Source: Aurantibacillus circumpalustris (GTDB lineage: Bacteria; Bacteroidota; Bacteroidia; B-17B0; Aurantibacillaceae). From it: a DNA stretch of 64,000 nucleotides. The translations under genes and the position numbers were made by a program. The notes beneath the pieces were generated by a model that was not told the DNA's origin, did not search any database, and saw only the letters and a list, made by a program, of their open reading frames with translations. Of the stretch, positions 18,285 to 29,100 are shown piece by piece (within the stretch, counting starts at the first letter, position 1; every line of letters begins with the position of its first letter). Location: positions 124,001 to 188,000 of the forward strand of contig NZ_CP121197.1 in the NCBI RefSeq assembly GCF_029625215.1, in the 5' to 3' direction.

Positions 18285-20975
18285 ATGGCAGCAGAGAAAA
18301 AAAATAAATTCAGAGGAGAAGATTCTATTGAAACCCTGGTAGATGTTGAAGAACGATCAATTGAACGTAACGACATTGAGGATGTTGCCAAAAAAACGGT
18401 TGAACGGAAGAATAAACCAAAAAACACACAAAAAGTTTCAGAACCAAAACCTGAAAATGCTAAAACTGTTTCTCCCGCTAAACAAAAAGTAGGACTTAAA
18501 ACACACATTCAACAATTTCTTACTTTTTACAACGACGAACGCACGCAGAAAATTGTTGGTTTGTTACTTATACTTTTCTCAGCATATTTAACCATTGCCT
18601 TTGTGTCTTATTTCTCAAGTTGGGACGTAGATCAGGACAAGGTATTAGGAGATAGAGCTGAATTATTTCTCCCTGAAACCAAAGTAAAAAACTGGTTAGG
18701 AAAGTTTGGCGCCATTGTATCGCATCTTTTTATGTACAAAGGTTTTGGCGCTTCATCATTTATTTTAGTCCCAGTACTTTGTCTGTTTGGTTTACAAAAA
18801 GTAGTTCAACGCAAATTAATTAATGTGGTTTCATTTAATGCTAAATGGCTGTTCATCATGGTATGGAGCTCATTGGCATTAGCATATATTTTCTCTGATA
18901 AATTATTTTTTATGGGCGGAGGTTTTGGTTATTTTATGAATGCTAAAATTGCCAATTACGTTGGTGGTTTTGGATTGGGAGCCTTAATCATTTTTTCTAT
19001 GCTCACGTTTTTGGTATTGAGTATTAATTTATCTTTTAAACTACCAGCCAGAGCTTCGATTATGATGGATGAAGAAACTGAAGAAGAAATGACTTCCAAC
19101 TTTACAAGTACTTCGCCAGCAAAAGATCCTACTACTGCCGAATTCAATTCTTCACACAATGAATTAAACGAATCAAAACTAACACCCGAAGAAGAAGCGG
19201 AGTTATTAAACTTTGAAGTCATCACAAAAAATGATACTTCAGAAAAAATAGATCCTTTGGCTGATTCTTCTTTTGAAGTTATTCAACCTAAGGATGAAGT
19301 TATTCCTGTAAATGAAAATCAAGTAGATCTTACTGCCACAGCAAATGACAGTGTTGACAATGGATCTAAAGGAGAACCAGAACTGGAAATTGCAGCGACG
19401 GTTAACGAAACAGATATTATTGAAGACGAAAATAAAGCTGAAAAACTAGTAGAGCAATTTGGAGAATATGACCCTACGCTTGATTTGGGTTCATACAAGT
19501 TTCCTCATTTCGATTTACTTAATGATTATGGAAGCATTCAAAGTAAAGTAAATCAAGATGAATTGATCGCCAATAAAAATAAAATTCTTGGTACCTTAAA
19601 AAATTATGGTATTGAAATTGATAAAATTATGGCGACCGTTGGTCCAACAGTTACCTTATACGAAATTGTTCCTGCGGCCGGTGTGCGTATTAGCAAAATT
19701 AAAAATCTTGAAGATGACATTGCTTTGAGTCTAGCGGCTTTAGGAATACGAATCATAGCGCCAATTCCAGGTAAAGGAACCATTGGTATTGAAGTACCAA
19801 ATCAAACACCAGAAATGGTGCCAATGAAAAATATTCTTGCTTCCGAAAAATTTAATAACTCACAATTTGAATTACCAATTGCTTTAGGAAAAACAATTAG
19901 TAACGAAATTTTTATAGCCGATCTTGCTAAAATGCCTCACTTATTAATGGCTGGGGCAACAGGACAGGGTAAGTCTGTAGGTCTTAATGCGGTATTAGTT
20001 TCCTTACTTTACAAAAAACATCCTGCGCAGGTAAAGTTTGTGTTGGTTGATCCTAAAAAAGTAGAGTTAACCTTATTCAATAAAATTGAGAGACACTTTC
20101 TCGCAAAACTTCCAAACTCCGAGGATGCAATTATTACAGACAACACTAAAGTAATTCATACCCTCAATTCGCTCTGTATTGAAATGGACAACCGTTACGC
20201 ACTTTTGCAGGATGCGCAGGTGCGTAACATTAAAGAGTACAACACTAAGTTTATCAACCGTAAATTAAATCCAAACGACGGACATAAATATTTACCATAC
20301 ATAGTTTTAGTTGTGGATGAATTTGCAGATTTAATTATGACTGCGGGTAAGGAAGTAGAAACTCCAATTGCCCGTCTTGCACAATTGGCAAGGGCTATTG
20401 GAATTCACCTAATCATTGCGACACAACGACCATCTGTAAATATTATTACAGGAACTATTAAAGCGAATTTCCCAGCGCGTATTGCTTTTAGAGTAAGTAG
20501 TAAGATTGATAGCCGTACTATTTTAGATTCGGGCGGAGCTGATCAATTAATTGGACGTGGAGATATGTTGTTAAGCACAGGTAATGATTTAATTCGGATT
20601 CAATGTGCTTTTGTAGATACGCCTGAAGTAGAAAAAATCACTGAATTTATTGGCAACCAACGTGCTTATCCGAGTGCGTTTTTATTGCCCGAATATGTTG
20701 GCGAAGATGGTGAAAGTGGAAAAGATGAAGTAGACTTAAGTGAACGTGATAAGATGTTTGATGATGCTGCTAAGCTTGTGGTGCAGTTTCAACAAGGTAG
20801 TGCTTCGTTTTTACAACGTAAATTAAAATTAGGCTACAACAGAGCTGGCAGGATTGTTGACCAATTAGAAGCCGCAGGGTTTATCGGTCCGTTTGAAGGT
20901 TCTAAAGCACGTGAAGTTTTGGTAAAGGATATGGCACAAATGGATGAAATTTTGCAAAAAATAAAAAATCGCTAA
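18285..20975 (+). CDS. ftsK: FtsK/SpoIIIE DNA translocase
   Basis: A septal DNA pump for chromosome segregation. The cytoplasmic, charged N-terminus is followed by about four membrane helices (residues 88-260) and an acidic linker (about 265-390). A FtsK alpha/beta motor follows with Walker A GATGQGKSVG (about 556-565) and Walker B VLVVDEFADL (about 672). ATQRPSVNIITG is also present. The C-terminal gamma winged helix (FLQRKLKLGYNRAGRIVDQL) would recognise KOPS-like polar sequences. The size of 896 residues and the architecture are typical of the phylum. Confidence 0.96.
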   Translation: MAAEKKNKFRGEDSIETLVDVEERSIERNDIEDVAKKTVERKNKPKNTQKVSEPKPENAKTVSPAKQKVGLKTHIQQFLTFYNDERTQKIVGLLLILFSAYLTIAFVSYFSSWDVDQDKVLGDRAELFLPETKVKNWLGKFGAIVSHLFMYKGFGASSFILVPVLCLFGLQKVVQRKLINVVSFNAKWLFIMVWSSLALAYIFSDKLFFMGGGFGYFMNAKIANYVGGFGLGALIIFSMLTFLVLSINLSFKLPARASIMMDEETEEEMTSNFTSTSPAKDPTTAEFNSSHNELNESKLTPEEEAELLNFEVITKNDTSEKIDPLADSSFEVIQPKDEVIPVNENQVDLTATANDSVDNGSKGEPELEIAATVNETDIIEDENKAEKLVEQFGEYDPTLDLGSYKFPHFDLLNDYGSIQSKVNQDELIANKNKILGTLKNYGIEIDKIMATVGPTVTLYEIVPAAGVRISKIKNLEDDIALSLAALGIRIIAPIPGKGTIGIEVPNQTPEMVPMKNILASEKFNNSQFELPIALGKTISNEIFIADLAKMPHLLMAGATGQGKSVGLNAVLVSLLYKKHPAQVKFVLVDPKKVELTLFNKIERHFLAKLPNSEDAIITDNTKVIHTLNSLCIEMDNRYALLQDAQVRNIKEYNTKFINRKLNPNDGHKYLPYIVLVVDEFADLIMTAGKEVETPIARLAQLARAIGIHLIIATQRPSVNIITGTIKANFPARIAFRVSSKIDSRTILDSGGADQLIGRGDMLLSTGNDLIRIQCAFVDTPEVEKITEFIGNQRAYPSAFLLPEYVGEDGESGKDEVDLSERDKMFDDAAKLVVQFQQGSASFLQRKLKLGYNRAGRIVDQLEAAGFIGPFEGSKAREVLVKDMAQMDEILQKIKNR

Positions 20976-21096
20976 AAGCTTTGCTGACACTCAACATTTT
21001 TCACGTCTCGTTTAATAGCACGTAGAAGGCTTTCAAAAATTACACATAAATTAACAAGTTATCGCTGACGGATTTCGAATCTATATCCTAAGGCCT

Positions 21097-21228
21097 TATT
21101 GGTGTAACGCCTTTAGAGTGGCTGTTTAAGCAAAATGGCAACTGTAAATTGATCTATTAGAGCCGCTATGTAAGCATTAGTTTAATTATTAAACCTTTTT
21201 TATCTTTGTTCGTCTATATTGGTGTAAC
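21097..21228. repeat. Two direct copies of TATTGGTGTAAC upstream of lolA
   Basis: The 12-mer occurs at 21097-21108 and again at 21217-21228, 120 bases apart. The first copy lies within an imperfect inverted repeat (CTAAGGC...GCCTTTAG). The second lies between the predicted lolA transcription start and its ATG. It may be a protein-binding or RNA-level site; function unknown. Confidence 0.4.
21201..21208 (+). promoter_or_regulatory. -7 box of lolA
   Basis: TATCTTTG matches TAnnTTTG and lies 36 bases before the ATG at 21244. Confidence 0.6.
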
Positions 21229-21243
21229 CGTTTTTAAAAAAAT

Positions 21244-21897
21244 ATGAAAAAATTATTAGCCTTCCTTTTTTTAGTCAGTACCCTTATTTTTAACGCCCAG
21301 GAGCAAGATCCAAAAGCAAAAGCGGTACTTGACGATGTAAGTAAACTTACCAAGTCATACAAAACTATTAATGCTGATATTGTTTTTACAATGTTCGACA
21401 AAGACAAAAAGGCCACTGAAAAGCCACAGAATTGGAAAATTCAGGTTAAAGGACAAAAGTTTAAATTAGAAATTCCTGGGACGGTGATTGTGTGTGATGG
21501 TAAAACGTTATGGAATTACAATAAGGATGCAAAAGAAGTAACCATTAAGAACTTTGATCCAAACAACGAAGACCAAAATCCAAGCACCATGTTTACGATG
21601 TACGAAACAGGATACAAATACAAATACGACAAAGAACAAACTGTTGCTGGTGCCCCAAGTAATTTAATAGATCTCTATCCGGCCATTAAACCCGAAAAGA
21701 AAAAATTTCATACCGTAAAACTGGCAATCAGTAAAACAAAAAAGCAAATTGTGCAAATGAAGATGATGATGAAAGATGGTGGCACACAGGTTTACGACAT
21801 TAAAGCGATGAAGATAAATACCGAAATGCCTGATGCTTTATTTGTATTTGATTTAAAGGGCTTTAAAGCTGATCAGATCAGCGACGAAAGAGATTAA
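21244..21897 (+). CDS. lolA: LolA-family outer-membrane lipoprotein carrier
   Basis: A periplasmic chaperone that ferries lipoproteins to the outer membrane. A signal peptide (MKKLLAFLFLVSTLIFNAQ) precedes a 198-residue LolA-like fold. The fold has VLDDVSKLTKSYKTINADI, a half-barrel strand WKIQVKGQKFKLEIPG, and VCDGKTLWNYNKDAKEVTI. Loops are Lys-rich. It has its own promoter and a strong terminator. It follows ftsK on the same strand at a distance of 268 bases, an order seen in other Bacteroidota. Confidence 0.88.
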   Translation: MKKLLAFLFLVSTLIFNAQEQDPKAKAVLDDVSKLTKSYKTINADIVFTMFDKDKKATEKPQNWKIQVKGQKFKLEIPGTVIVCDGKTLWNYNKDAKEVTIKNFDPNNEDQNPSTMFTMYETGYKYKYDKEQTVAGAPSNLIDLYPAIKPEKKKFHTVKLAISKTKKQIVQMKMMMKDGGTQVYDIKAMKINTEMPDALFVFDLKGFKADQISDERD

Positions 21898-21917
21898 TTA
21901 ACTTTTCAATGAATATT

Positions 21918-21942
21918 AAGGTCGGTTCGCCGGCCTTTTTTT
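21918..21942 (+). terminator. Terminator after lolA
   Basis: AAGGTCGG, a TTCG tetraloop, then CCGGCCTT and a run of T. This is a textbook intrinsic terminator 20 bases past the stop. Confidence 0.9.
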
Positions 21943-21959
21943 ATGCGTAAATTTTAACC

Positions 21960-22140
21960 AAAGTGCTATTTAACCGCAGAGTCTCACAGAGTTGATTTTT
22001 ATCGGCAAATTTCTATTGTAATTTTCATAGCTATTTCCCTCGTCATGAAAATAGGCGACGTTAAACAGCGAGTTTCGCAGAGTTCATTTTCATTTACCTA
22101 TTCTCAGTCTTACTCCTTTACTCTGCTTACTGTGGTAAAA
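21960..22140. repeat. Degenerate CACAGAG-type intergenic repeats
   Basis: Between the lolA terminator and the acetyltransferase lie CGCAGAGTCTCACAGAGTT, GCGAGTTTCGCAGAGTT and CTCTGCTTACTGTGG. They are related to each other and to the array at 36640-36800. No coding potential is visible here. Confidence 0.55.
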
Positions 22141-22144
22141 TAGT

Positions 22145-22621
22145 CTACAGATCTATTCTATAATACAAACTATCAATCGGGTTCGAACTATAATCACTCG
22201 GAAGATCGGATATTTTAATCTCTATAAACCCTTTCTTTAGATAAAATTTTTGAGCAGCTATGAATTGATCCATCGTTCCAAGAAAAATTTGTTTAACGCC
22301 TTGTCCCCTGCCCCACTCCACACTTTTATTTAATAACAGTGTAGCGGTACTATGCGAACTTCCCCTAAATTCTTTATCCACCATCATCCTTTTTACGACG
22401 GCATTTCCGTTTGAGTAAAGTTGCAAACCAACAGTTCCAACTACTTTCCTATCAAAAAGTGCGACCCAAAATTTCTGGTCGGTTAATTGATAAACTTCAC
22501 TAATGCGTGTGCTTTGTGGTGAGGTAATTGGAATTGGAAATTCTTTTTCGATCCCAAGCATCATATGATTAATGCCGTCCTGATAATCTGGTTTATATTC
22601 AACTAGTGTGATCTTTTCCAC
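22145..22621 (-). CDS. GNAT-family N-acetyltransferase
   Basis: A 158-residue single-domain acetyltransferase. The central strand AVVKRMMVDKEFRG, the acetyl-CoA pyrophosphate loop RGSSHSTATLL and a late strand with FYLKKGFIEI fit the GNAT fold. The start is a GTG at 22621, which lies inside the end of the upstream 58-aa gene (23-base overlap), so expression is probably coupled. Acceptor substrate unknown. Confidence 0.85.
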   Translation of the reverse strand: MEKITLVEYKPDYQDGINHMMLGIEKEFPIPITSPQSTRISEVYQLTDQKFWVALFDRKVVGTVGLQLYSNGNAVVKRMMVDKEFRGSSHSTATLLLNKSVEWGRGQGVKQIFLGTMDQFIAAQKFYLKKGFIEIKISDLPSDYSSNPIDSLYYRIDL

Positions 22622-22775
22622 CTAATTTTTTATTTGCGTAGATGCGTAAAATAAGACTTACCACCGAAAGTACCATTAAAAAGATTCCAAGGTTCGGGTG
22701 CCCACCAAATAATTCAAGTACACCAGAAATAAATAATAATCCTACTGCCAAATAACCTAACCAAGGTTTGCTCAT
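22599..22775 (-). CDS. 58-aa small membrane protein overlapping the acetyltransferase gene
   Basis: The frame MSKPWLGYLAVGLLFISGVL to NKKLGGKDHTS encodes two hydrophobic helices (about 6-20 and 29-45) separated by ELFGGHPN, with a basic C-terminus. It begins just after the secDF terminator and ends 23 bases inside the acetyltransferase gene in another frame. Length and composition suit a small integral membrane protein. No family is recognised. The overlap and order suggest a two-gene operon. Confidence 0.6.
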   Translation of the reverse strand: MSKPWLGYLAVGLLFISGVLELFGGHPNLGIFLMVLSVVSLILRIYANKKLGGKDHTS

Positions 22776-22791
22776 TGTATTTGTATTAAAT

Positions 22792-22827
22792 AAAAAAACC
22801 TCTCTAAATTTTCAGAGAGGTTTTTTT
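22792..22827 (-). terminator. Terminator after secDF
   Basis: AACCTCTCT and AGAGAGGTT form a 9-bp stem flanked by seven A and seven T, so it can act in either direction. It lies 14 bases past the secDF stop. Confidence 0.9.
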
Positions 22828-22840
22828 GAATGAATTAATT

Positions 22841-25800
22841 TTATTGTTTCTTATCGAAATCTACAACTATTGGAGTAGAGATACATAACGATGAATAAGT
22901 ACCAATAACACGACCTATTAATAAAGCGAAGATAAATCCACGGATACTTTCTCCTCCGAAAATAAAAATAACAACGAGTACAAAGAATACCGTTAACGAT
23001 GTTAAGATCGTACGACTTAAGGTACTGTTTAAAGCATAGTTAATTAAAGTATTACGCTCTTCTCCATAAACATCCGTTTTACCGCTGTCTCTTAATTTCT
23101 CACGAATCCTATCAAACACAACTACTGTTTCTGTCATGGTATAACCCATAACCGTTAAAATCGCAGCGATAAAATCTTGACCAATTTCTAAAGGAAGAAG
23201 TCCATCACAAATAGTATAACATGATAATACAATAAGCACGTCATGGAATAAAGCCACAACCGAACCTAAACCATATTGCCATTTACGGAAACGAACAACA
23301 ATGTATAAGAACATCATTAAACAAGAAAATAAAATCGCCCCATAAGCACCGTAAACAATGTCAGTTGCGATGGTTGGACCAACCTTTTGTTGTTGAGGAA
23401 TGGTGTAAGGTATATTCAATGAAGCTAAACCTTTGTTCAACTGCACTTCCACTTCATGATCAGCGTTAGGATTATTATCCGTTACACGGTATGTAGTAGT
23501 TATTTTAGCTTTGTTTGAAGTTCCAGCACCAATACTTTTAACTTCAAGCGCTGCATCTGGAAACACTGGTTCTAAAGCTTTCTTAATATCTTCAGTATTC
23601 ACGTCTTTTTTAAAGTGTACTTGATACGTACGGCCACCTTTAAAATCAACACCTAAATTTAAACCGCCATTTTTAAAATAAAACACAATCCCTAAAACAA
23701 TGATAGCGGTTGAAACTGCGTAATAAATTTTACGTTTTCCTACAAAATCAAAATGAAGATTTTTAAATGCATTACGCGTTAAATTATTATCAAAAGGAAT
23801 TTCCATTTTACGCTCTAACATCCATTCGAACATTACACGTGTAATTAGAATAGCCGAGAATAAAGACGTACAAATACCAATAAATAAGGTAGTTGCAAAA
23901 CCTTGCACCGGACCTGAACCAAATACATAAAGAATTACCGCCAAAATTGCCAAAGTAACGTTAGAGTCAATAATGGAAGACATTGCATGTTTAAACCCTT
24001 CTTTAATTGACTGAGAAGTGCTCTTGCCGAGCGTGAGCTCTTCACGTATACGTTCGAAGATGAGGATATTCGCATCCACCGCTAAACCAATAGTTAATAC
24101 AATACCAGCAATACCAGGTAATGTTAATACAGCACCAAGGGAGGTTAGAATTCCCATGATAAAGAACATATTTGCTATCAAAGCAATGTTCGCTACCATA
24201 CCAGCCTTATTGTAATACACGTACATGAATACAAGAATTACCAATAAAGCAATACCAAAACTGGTTAAACCTGAATCGATAGACTCTTGCCCTAAAGTAG
24301 GTCCAACAATACTTTCCTCAACAATATGAGCAGGAGCAGGTAATTTACCCGCACTTAAAATAGCAGCTAAAGCATCTGCTTCAGAATCTGTAAAGTTTCC
24401 TGTAATTTGTGACTGTCCGCCTGAAATCTCTGAATTAACGCGTGGAGCAGAATACACCATGTTATCCATCACTACTGCGATACATTTTCCTTTGTTAGCA
24501 CCAGTAATTGTTTTCCATTTCTGAGCAGCTTCACTGTTCATACTCATACTGATTAATGGAACACCACCTGATTGTTGCGTATAATCTTTACGTGCGTCAG
24601 TAATAATATCACCACTTAAAGCAGCTTTCCCTTTACTGTCAGTTTGTTTAATAGCGAACAATTCGAAATAGCTACCAACAACTTTTCCACTTTCATCCTT
24701 TTGTTCCACTTCTTTGGAACCCCACATGAATTTTAATTTTGAAGGGAAAACATTTTTAGAACGCGCAATGCGTAAATAAGCGTTTACCTTTGCAGTATCA
24801 GCTCTTGAAGTTGCAATACCAACCGAAGCACCTTCTGCATATCTCTCAGGCTTACCGTCTTTGTCAACTTGAACGCGTCCTTTTAAAGGCACAAGCGGCA
24901 ATACATTTTGGTAAAACGCATATAATGGCGCTCTCTTTTGAAAACCTTTAATAGCGGTATCTTGTGGATTAACAGAAGCTGTAGCAGCTGCTGTTGAATC
25001 TGCCGAAGTTGAATCAGCTTTAGCTACAACATTTTTAGGAGCCAAAGAATCAGCAACAGCAGAGGTATCTCTTTTGGAACCGTGTAATTCTCGGCTAATA
25101 ATCGCATTTGCTTTGTCTAATAAAGGTGCAATTTCTCCATTTTCATAAGTTTCCCAGAATTCTAGGTTTGCTGTTCCTTGTAATAACTCACGAACACGCG
25201 CTTTATCTTTAACACCTGGTAACTCTACAAGTATACGTCCACCAGTTCCTAATTTCTGAATGTTTGGTTGAGAAACACCAAAACGGTCAATACGACTACG
25301 GAAAGTTTTTTCTGCATTTCCAATCGATTCTTCAACACGCTCTCTTATAAATTTAATTACTTCTTCATTCGAAGAATTATAACCAATCTTTGATTTATTT
25401 TCAATTGTTTGAAACAACGGAGCTAAACGACTATTTGGAGCCGTTTTTTTATAGGTCTTTTCAAACAAAGTGATGAAATCATCATTGTTATTTACACCTA
25501 AATTCTTTTGTGTTTCAGCTAAGGCGGCATTAAAAGGAACATCCGTACTATTATTAGAAAGATTTTTTATGATGTCGATAACCGAAACTTCTAACGTAAC
25601 GTTCATTCCACCACGTAAATCCAGACCAAGATTAATTTCGTTCTTTTTACACTCCTCATATGTGTACTCTGCAACCAGAATGTCGTACACAGTAATTTTC
25701 TTCATCGAGTCAAGGTAACGGTCAGCTAGTATTGCTGCATAAGCGTTCAATGAATCCATATTACCGGAAGGATATCTGGCGCTCGCTTTTGATTGGGCGT

Positions 25801-25912
25801 ATTCCCCTGCTTCCTTTTCAACACCCTTAGTAACCCAAGTAAATGATAAATAAAAAATACAGGCCAGAGCTAATAGGATGGCAAATATTTTAATGGCACC
25901 TTTGTTTTGCAT
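22841..25912 (-). CDS. secDF: SecDF fused protein-export membrane protein
   Basis: Uses the proton gradient to complete Sec-dependent export. SecD comes first: helix near residues 8-26, conserved GLDLRGGMNVTLEV at about 97-110, and a P1 periplasmic domain interrupted by an Ala/Ser/Thr-rich insert. The helix bundle with FGIALLVILVFMYVYY and GLAVDANILIFERIREE follows. SecF begins near residue 720 with its own GVDFKGGRTYQ (about 752) and MTETVVVFDRIREKLR. At 1023 residues it is the usual fused form of the phylum. Divergently transcribed from secA, which makes this a Sec-machinery locus. Confidence 0.96.
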   Translation of the reverse strand: MQNKGAIKIFAILLALACIFYLSFTWVTKGVEKEAGEYAQSKASARYPSGNMDSLNAYAAILADRYLDSMKKITVYDILVAEYTYEECKKNEINLGLDLRGGMNVTLEVSVIDIIKNLSNNSTDVPFNAALAETQKNLGVNNNDDFITLFEKTYKKTAPNSRLAPLFQTIENKSKIGYNSSNEEVIKFIRERVEESIGNAEKTFRSRIDRFGVSQPNIQKLGTGGRILVELPGVKDKARVRELLQGTANLEFWETYENGEIAPLLDKANAIISRELHGSKRDTSAVADSLAPKNVVAKADSTSADSTAAATASVNPQDTAIKGFQKRAPLYAFYQNVLPLVPLKGRVQVDKDGKPERYAEGASVGIATSRADTAKVNAYLRIARSKNVFPSKLKFMWGSKEVEQKDESGKVVGSYFELFAIKQTDSKGKAALSGDIITDARKDYTQQSGGVPLISMSMNSEAAQKWKTITGANKGKCIAVVMDNMVYSAPRVNSEISGGQSQITGNFTDSEADALAAILSAGKLPAPAHIVEESIVGPTLGQESIDSGLTSFGIALLVILVFMYVYYNKAGMVANIALIANMFFIMGILTSLGAVLTLPGIAGIVLTIGLAVDANILIFERIREELTLGKSTSQSIKEGFKHAMSSIIDSNVTLAILAVILYVFGSGPVQGFATTLFIGICTSLFSAILITRVMFEWMLERKMEIPFDNNLTRNAFKNLHFDFVGKRKIYYAVSTAIIVLGIVFYFKNGGLNLGVDFKGGRTYQVHFKKDVNTEDIKKALEPVFPDAALEVKSIGAGTSNKAKITTTYRVTDNNPNADHEVEVQLNKGLASLNIPYTIPQQQKVGPTIATDIVYGAYGAILFSCLMMFLYIVVRFRKWQYGLGSVVALFHDVLIVLSCYTICDGLLPLEIGQDFIAAILTVMGYTMTETVVVFDRIREKLRDSGKTDVYGEERNTLINYALNSTLSRTILTSLTVFFVLVVIFIFGGESIRGFIFALLIGRVIGTYSSLCISTPIVVDFDKKQ

Positions 25913-25953
25913 AATCGTAAATTTCTACAGTAAATTTTTTTAAATTGAGGGTG

Positions 25954-25984
25954 CAAATATATCATTTTACCCCATATTTCCCAA
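25954..25984 (-). promoter_or_regulatory. secDF promoter (-33 TTG, 20-base spacer, -7 TATATTTG)
   Basis: Reading the minus strand, TTG (25984-25982) is followed by 20 bases and TATATTTG (25961-25954). Both elements and the spacing match the Bacteroidota primary sigma consensus. It lies about 40 bases before the secDF ATG. Confidence 0.75.
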
Positions 25985-26195
25985 TTTTAGATTAATTTTT
26001 TGGTTACTAACAGCTTATCACCAAAATTTTAAAGTTTTAATCAAAACTTAACCCTGTTTTTAAGGGTAAAAAAGTCTTTGCCGGAGGTTCAAAGACATCC
26101 TAATTATTTCGCCTCAATCCGTGTTAACAAATCAAAATTAAACAACAGGCAATCTCTATTTTTTGTTACCTTTATTGGCTAAATTTTTATTTATT

Positions 26196-29100
26196 ATGTT
26201 TGATTTTCTTAAAAAGCTGTTTGGTACTAAAAGTGAGAAAGATATTAAAAACCTTGAGTCTAAAGTAGAAGAAATAAATTCCATTTTTGCATCACTAAAT
26301 TCAATTTCAGATAATGACCTGCGTGCTAAATCTGCAGCATTAAAAGCTTCTATAAAAGAGGCAATTAAACCTCAAAATGACAAAATTCTTGAAATCAAAA
26401 TGCGCATTGACAATGACGTAGATATGGATGTTAACACCAAGGAAGGTCTTTATAAGGAAATTGACGACATTGAAAAAGAAATTACGGAAGAACTTGGAAC
26501 CATTCTTACAAGCCACTTACCTGAAGCCTTTGCCGTTTTAAAAGAAACAGCCAGAAGATTTAAAGACAATAAAGAACTTTCAGTAACCGCAAATGAATTT
26601 GATAAAGATTTATCCAAAACACATAAAAACGTTGAGATAAAAGGTGAGACGGCCAACTATAAAAACACATGGTTAGCTGCAGGTACAGAAATTACATGGG
26701 ACATGGTGCATTACGATGTTCAGTTAATTGGTGGAATGGTTTTACACGATGGTAAGATTGCTGAAATGACAACAGGTGAGGGAAAAACACTCGTGTCTAC
26801 TTTACCAATATTTTTAAATGCATTGGGTGGACGAGGCGTACACGTTGTAACCGTAAACAATTACCTCGCCAAACGTGACAGTGAGTGGAACGCTCCTTTA
26901 TTTCAATTTCATGGCTTAAGTGTAGATTGTATTGATAAACACGAGCCAAATACGGATGAACGTCGTAAGGCATATAACTGCGATGTAACTTACGGGACTA
27001 ATAACGAATTTGGTTTTGATTACCTGCGTGATAATATGGCGCGCGGTGTGGATGAGCTCGTACAACGCAAACATAACTATGCCATTGTTGATGAGGTCGA
27101 TTCAGTTTTGATTGACGATGCGCGTACGCCTTTAATCATTAGCGGTCCAACTCCACAAGGTGACAAACATGAATTCATTGAATACAAACCACGTATTGAA
27201 AAGTTGGTGAATGTTCAAAGACAATACATTCAAACCTGCATTATTGAAGCCAAAAAATTAATGGCTGAGGGTAAGGAAAAAGAAGCGGGTATTCCCTTAT
27301 TGCGTGCTTACAGAGGTCTTCCAAAAAACGGCGCGCTCATTAAGCTTTTAAGTGAACAAGGTGCTAGAGCCTTATTACAAAAAACCGAGAATCATTATAT
27401 GCAGGATCAAAATAAAGAAATGCATAAAATTGATGTTGAACTTTATTTTACAATTGAAGAAAAAAATAATCACGTTGAACTTTCTGAAAAAGGAATTGAC
27501 TTTTTAACAGGAAACAGTGATGATCCAAAGTTTTTTGTAATTCCAAACGTTGGAGACGAAATAGCTGAGATTGAAAAAGGAATTTCAGATCCAAAAGAAA
27601 AAACTGCTGCAAAAGAAGTGGTAATGCGCGAATTCAGTATTAAGAGTGAGCGTATTCATACAGTAAACCAGTTATTAAAAGCTTACACCGTTTTTGAAAA
27701 AGATACCGAGTATGTTATTGATGGTGGACAAGTGAAAATTGTTGACGAACAAACCGGTCGTATTATGGACGGTCGTCGTTACAGCGATGGATTACACCAA
27801 GCTATTGAAGCGAAAGAAAATGTGAAAATTGAAGCAGCAACGCAAACTTACGCTACTGTAACACTTCAAAATTACTTCCGTATGTACCACAAATTAGCGG
27901 GTATGACAGGTACTGCAACGACTGAGGCACAGGAGTTCTGGAGCATTTATAAATTAGATGTTGTAGAAATACCAACCAACAGACCGATCACTCGTAAGGA
28001 CGAACAAGATTTAGTTTACAAAACGAAACGTGAAAAATATAATGCCGTAATTGAAGAAGTTGAAAAATTAGTAGCGGCAGGGAGACCAGTTTTAATTGGT
28101 ACTACCACGGTTGAAATTTCTGAGTTATTAAGTAGAATGCTAAAACTTCGTGGCATTAAACACAATGTATTAAACGCGAAACTTCACGCTAAAGAAGCTG
28201 AAATTGTTGCGGAAGCCGGTAAGTCGGGAACCGTTACCATTGCAACAAACATGGCTGGTCGTGGAACGGATATTAAACTTGGGCCTGGTGTTAAAGAAGC
28301 TGGCGGTTTAGCAATTATTGGTACAGAGCGTCATGAAAGTCGTCGTGTTGACAGACAGTTACGTGGTCGTGCTGGTCGTCAAGGTGATCCAGGAAGTTCT
28401 CAATTCTTTGCCAGTTTGGAAGATAATTTAATGCGTTTATTCGGTAGCGAACGTATCGCCTCTTTAATGGATCGTATGGGATTAAAAGAAGGTGAAGTTA
28501 TTCAACACAGCATGATTACCAAGAGTATTGAACGTGCACAAAAGAAAGTGGAAGAAAATAACTTTGGAATTCGGAAGCGTTTGATTGAGTATGATGATGT
28601 AATGAATGCGCAACGTGAAGTAATTTACAAACGCAGAAGAAACGCATTGTATGGCGATAAATTAAGTATCGACATCGCCAACATGATTTACGAAGTGGCA
28701 GATGCTATTGTTATTGAGTATCAACCAATAAATGATTACGAAGGTTTTACTTTAGAGTGCATTAAAAACTTTGGTATTGAGAGTCCATTTAACGAACAAC
28801 AATTCAAAAGTGGCAAAGAAGATGATTTAATTCACCAATTATTTGAGGTAGCCCAAAAACGCTATTTGGAAAAAGCACATCAAATTTCTGAACAAGCACT
28901 TCCAGTTGTAAGAGACGTTTACAAAAATCCAAATAACAATTTTGAAAACATTGTAACTCCATTTACCGACGGCATTAAGGTGTTGCAAGTTATGGTGAAT
29001 CTTAAAAAAGCGTTTGAAAGTAACGGGCGTGAATTGTTTTTAGGTTTTGAAAAAGCAGTAGTTCTTGCGATGATTGATGATTCATGGAAAGAACATTTAC

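Noticed and set aside
26163-26195. TTG start for SecA 11 codons upstream
   Set aside because: The extra residues (LLPLLAKFLFI) do not belong to SecA, and the segment contains a promoter-like TACCTTTA.
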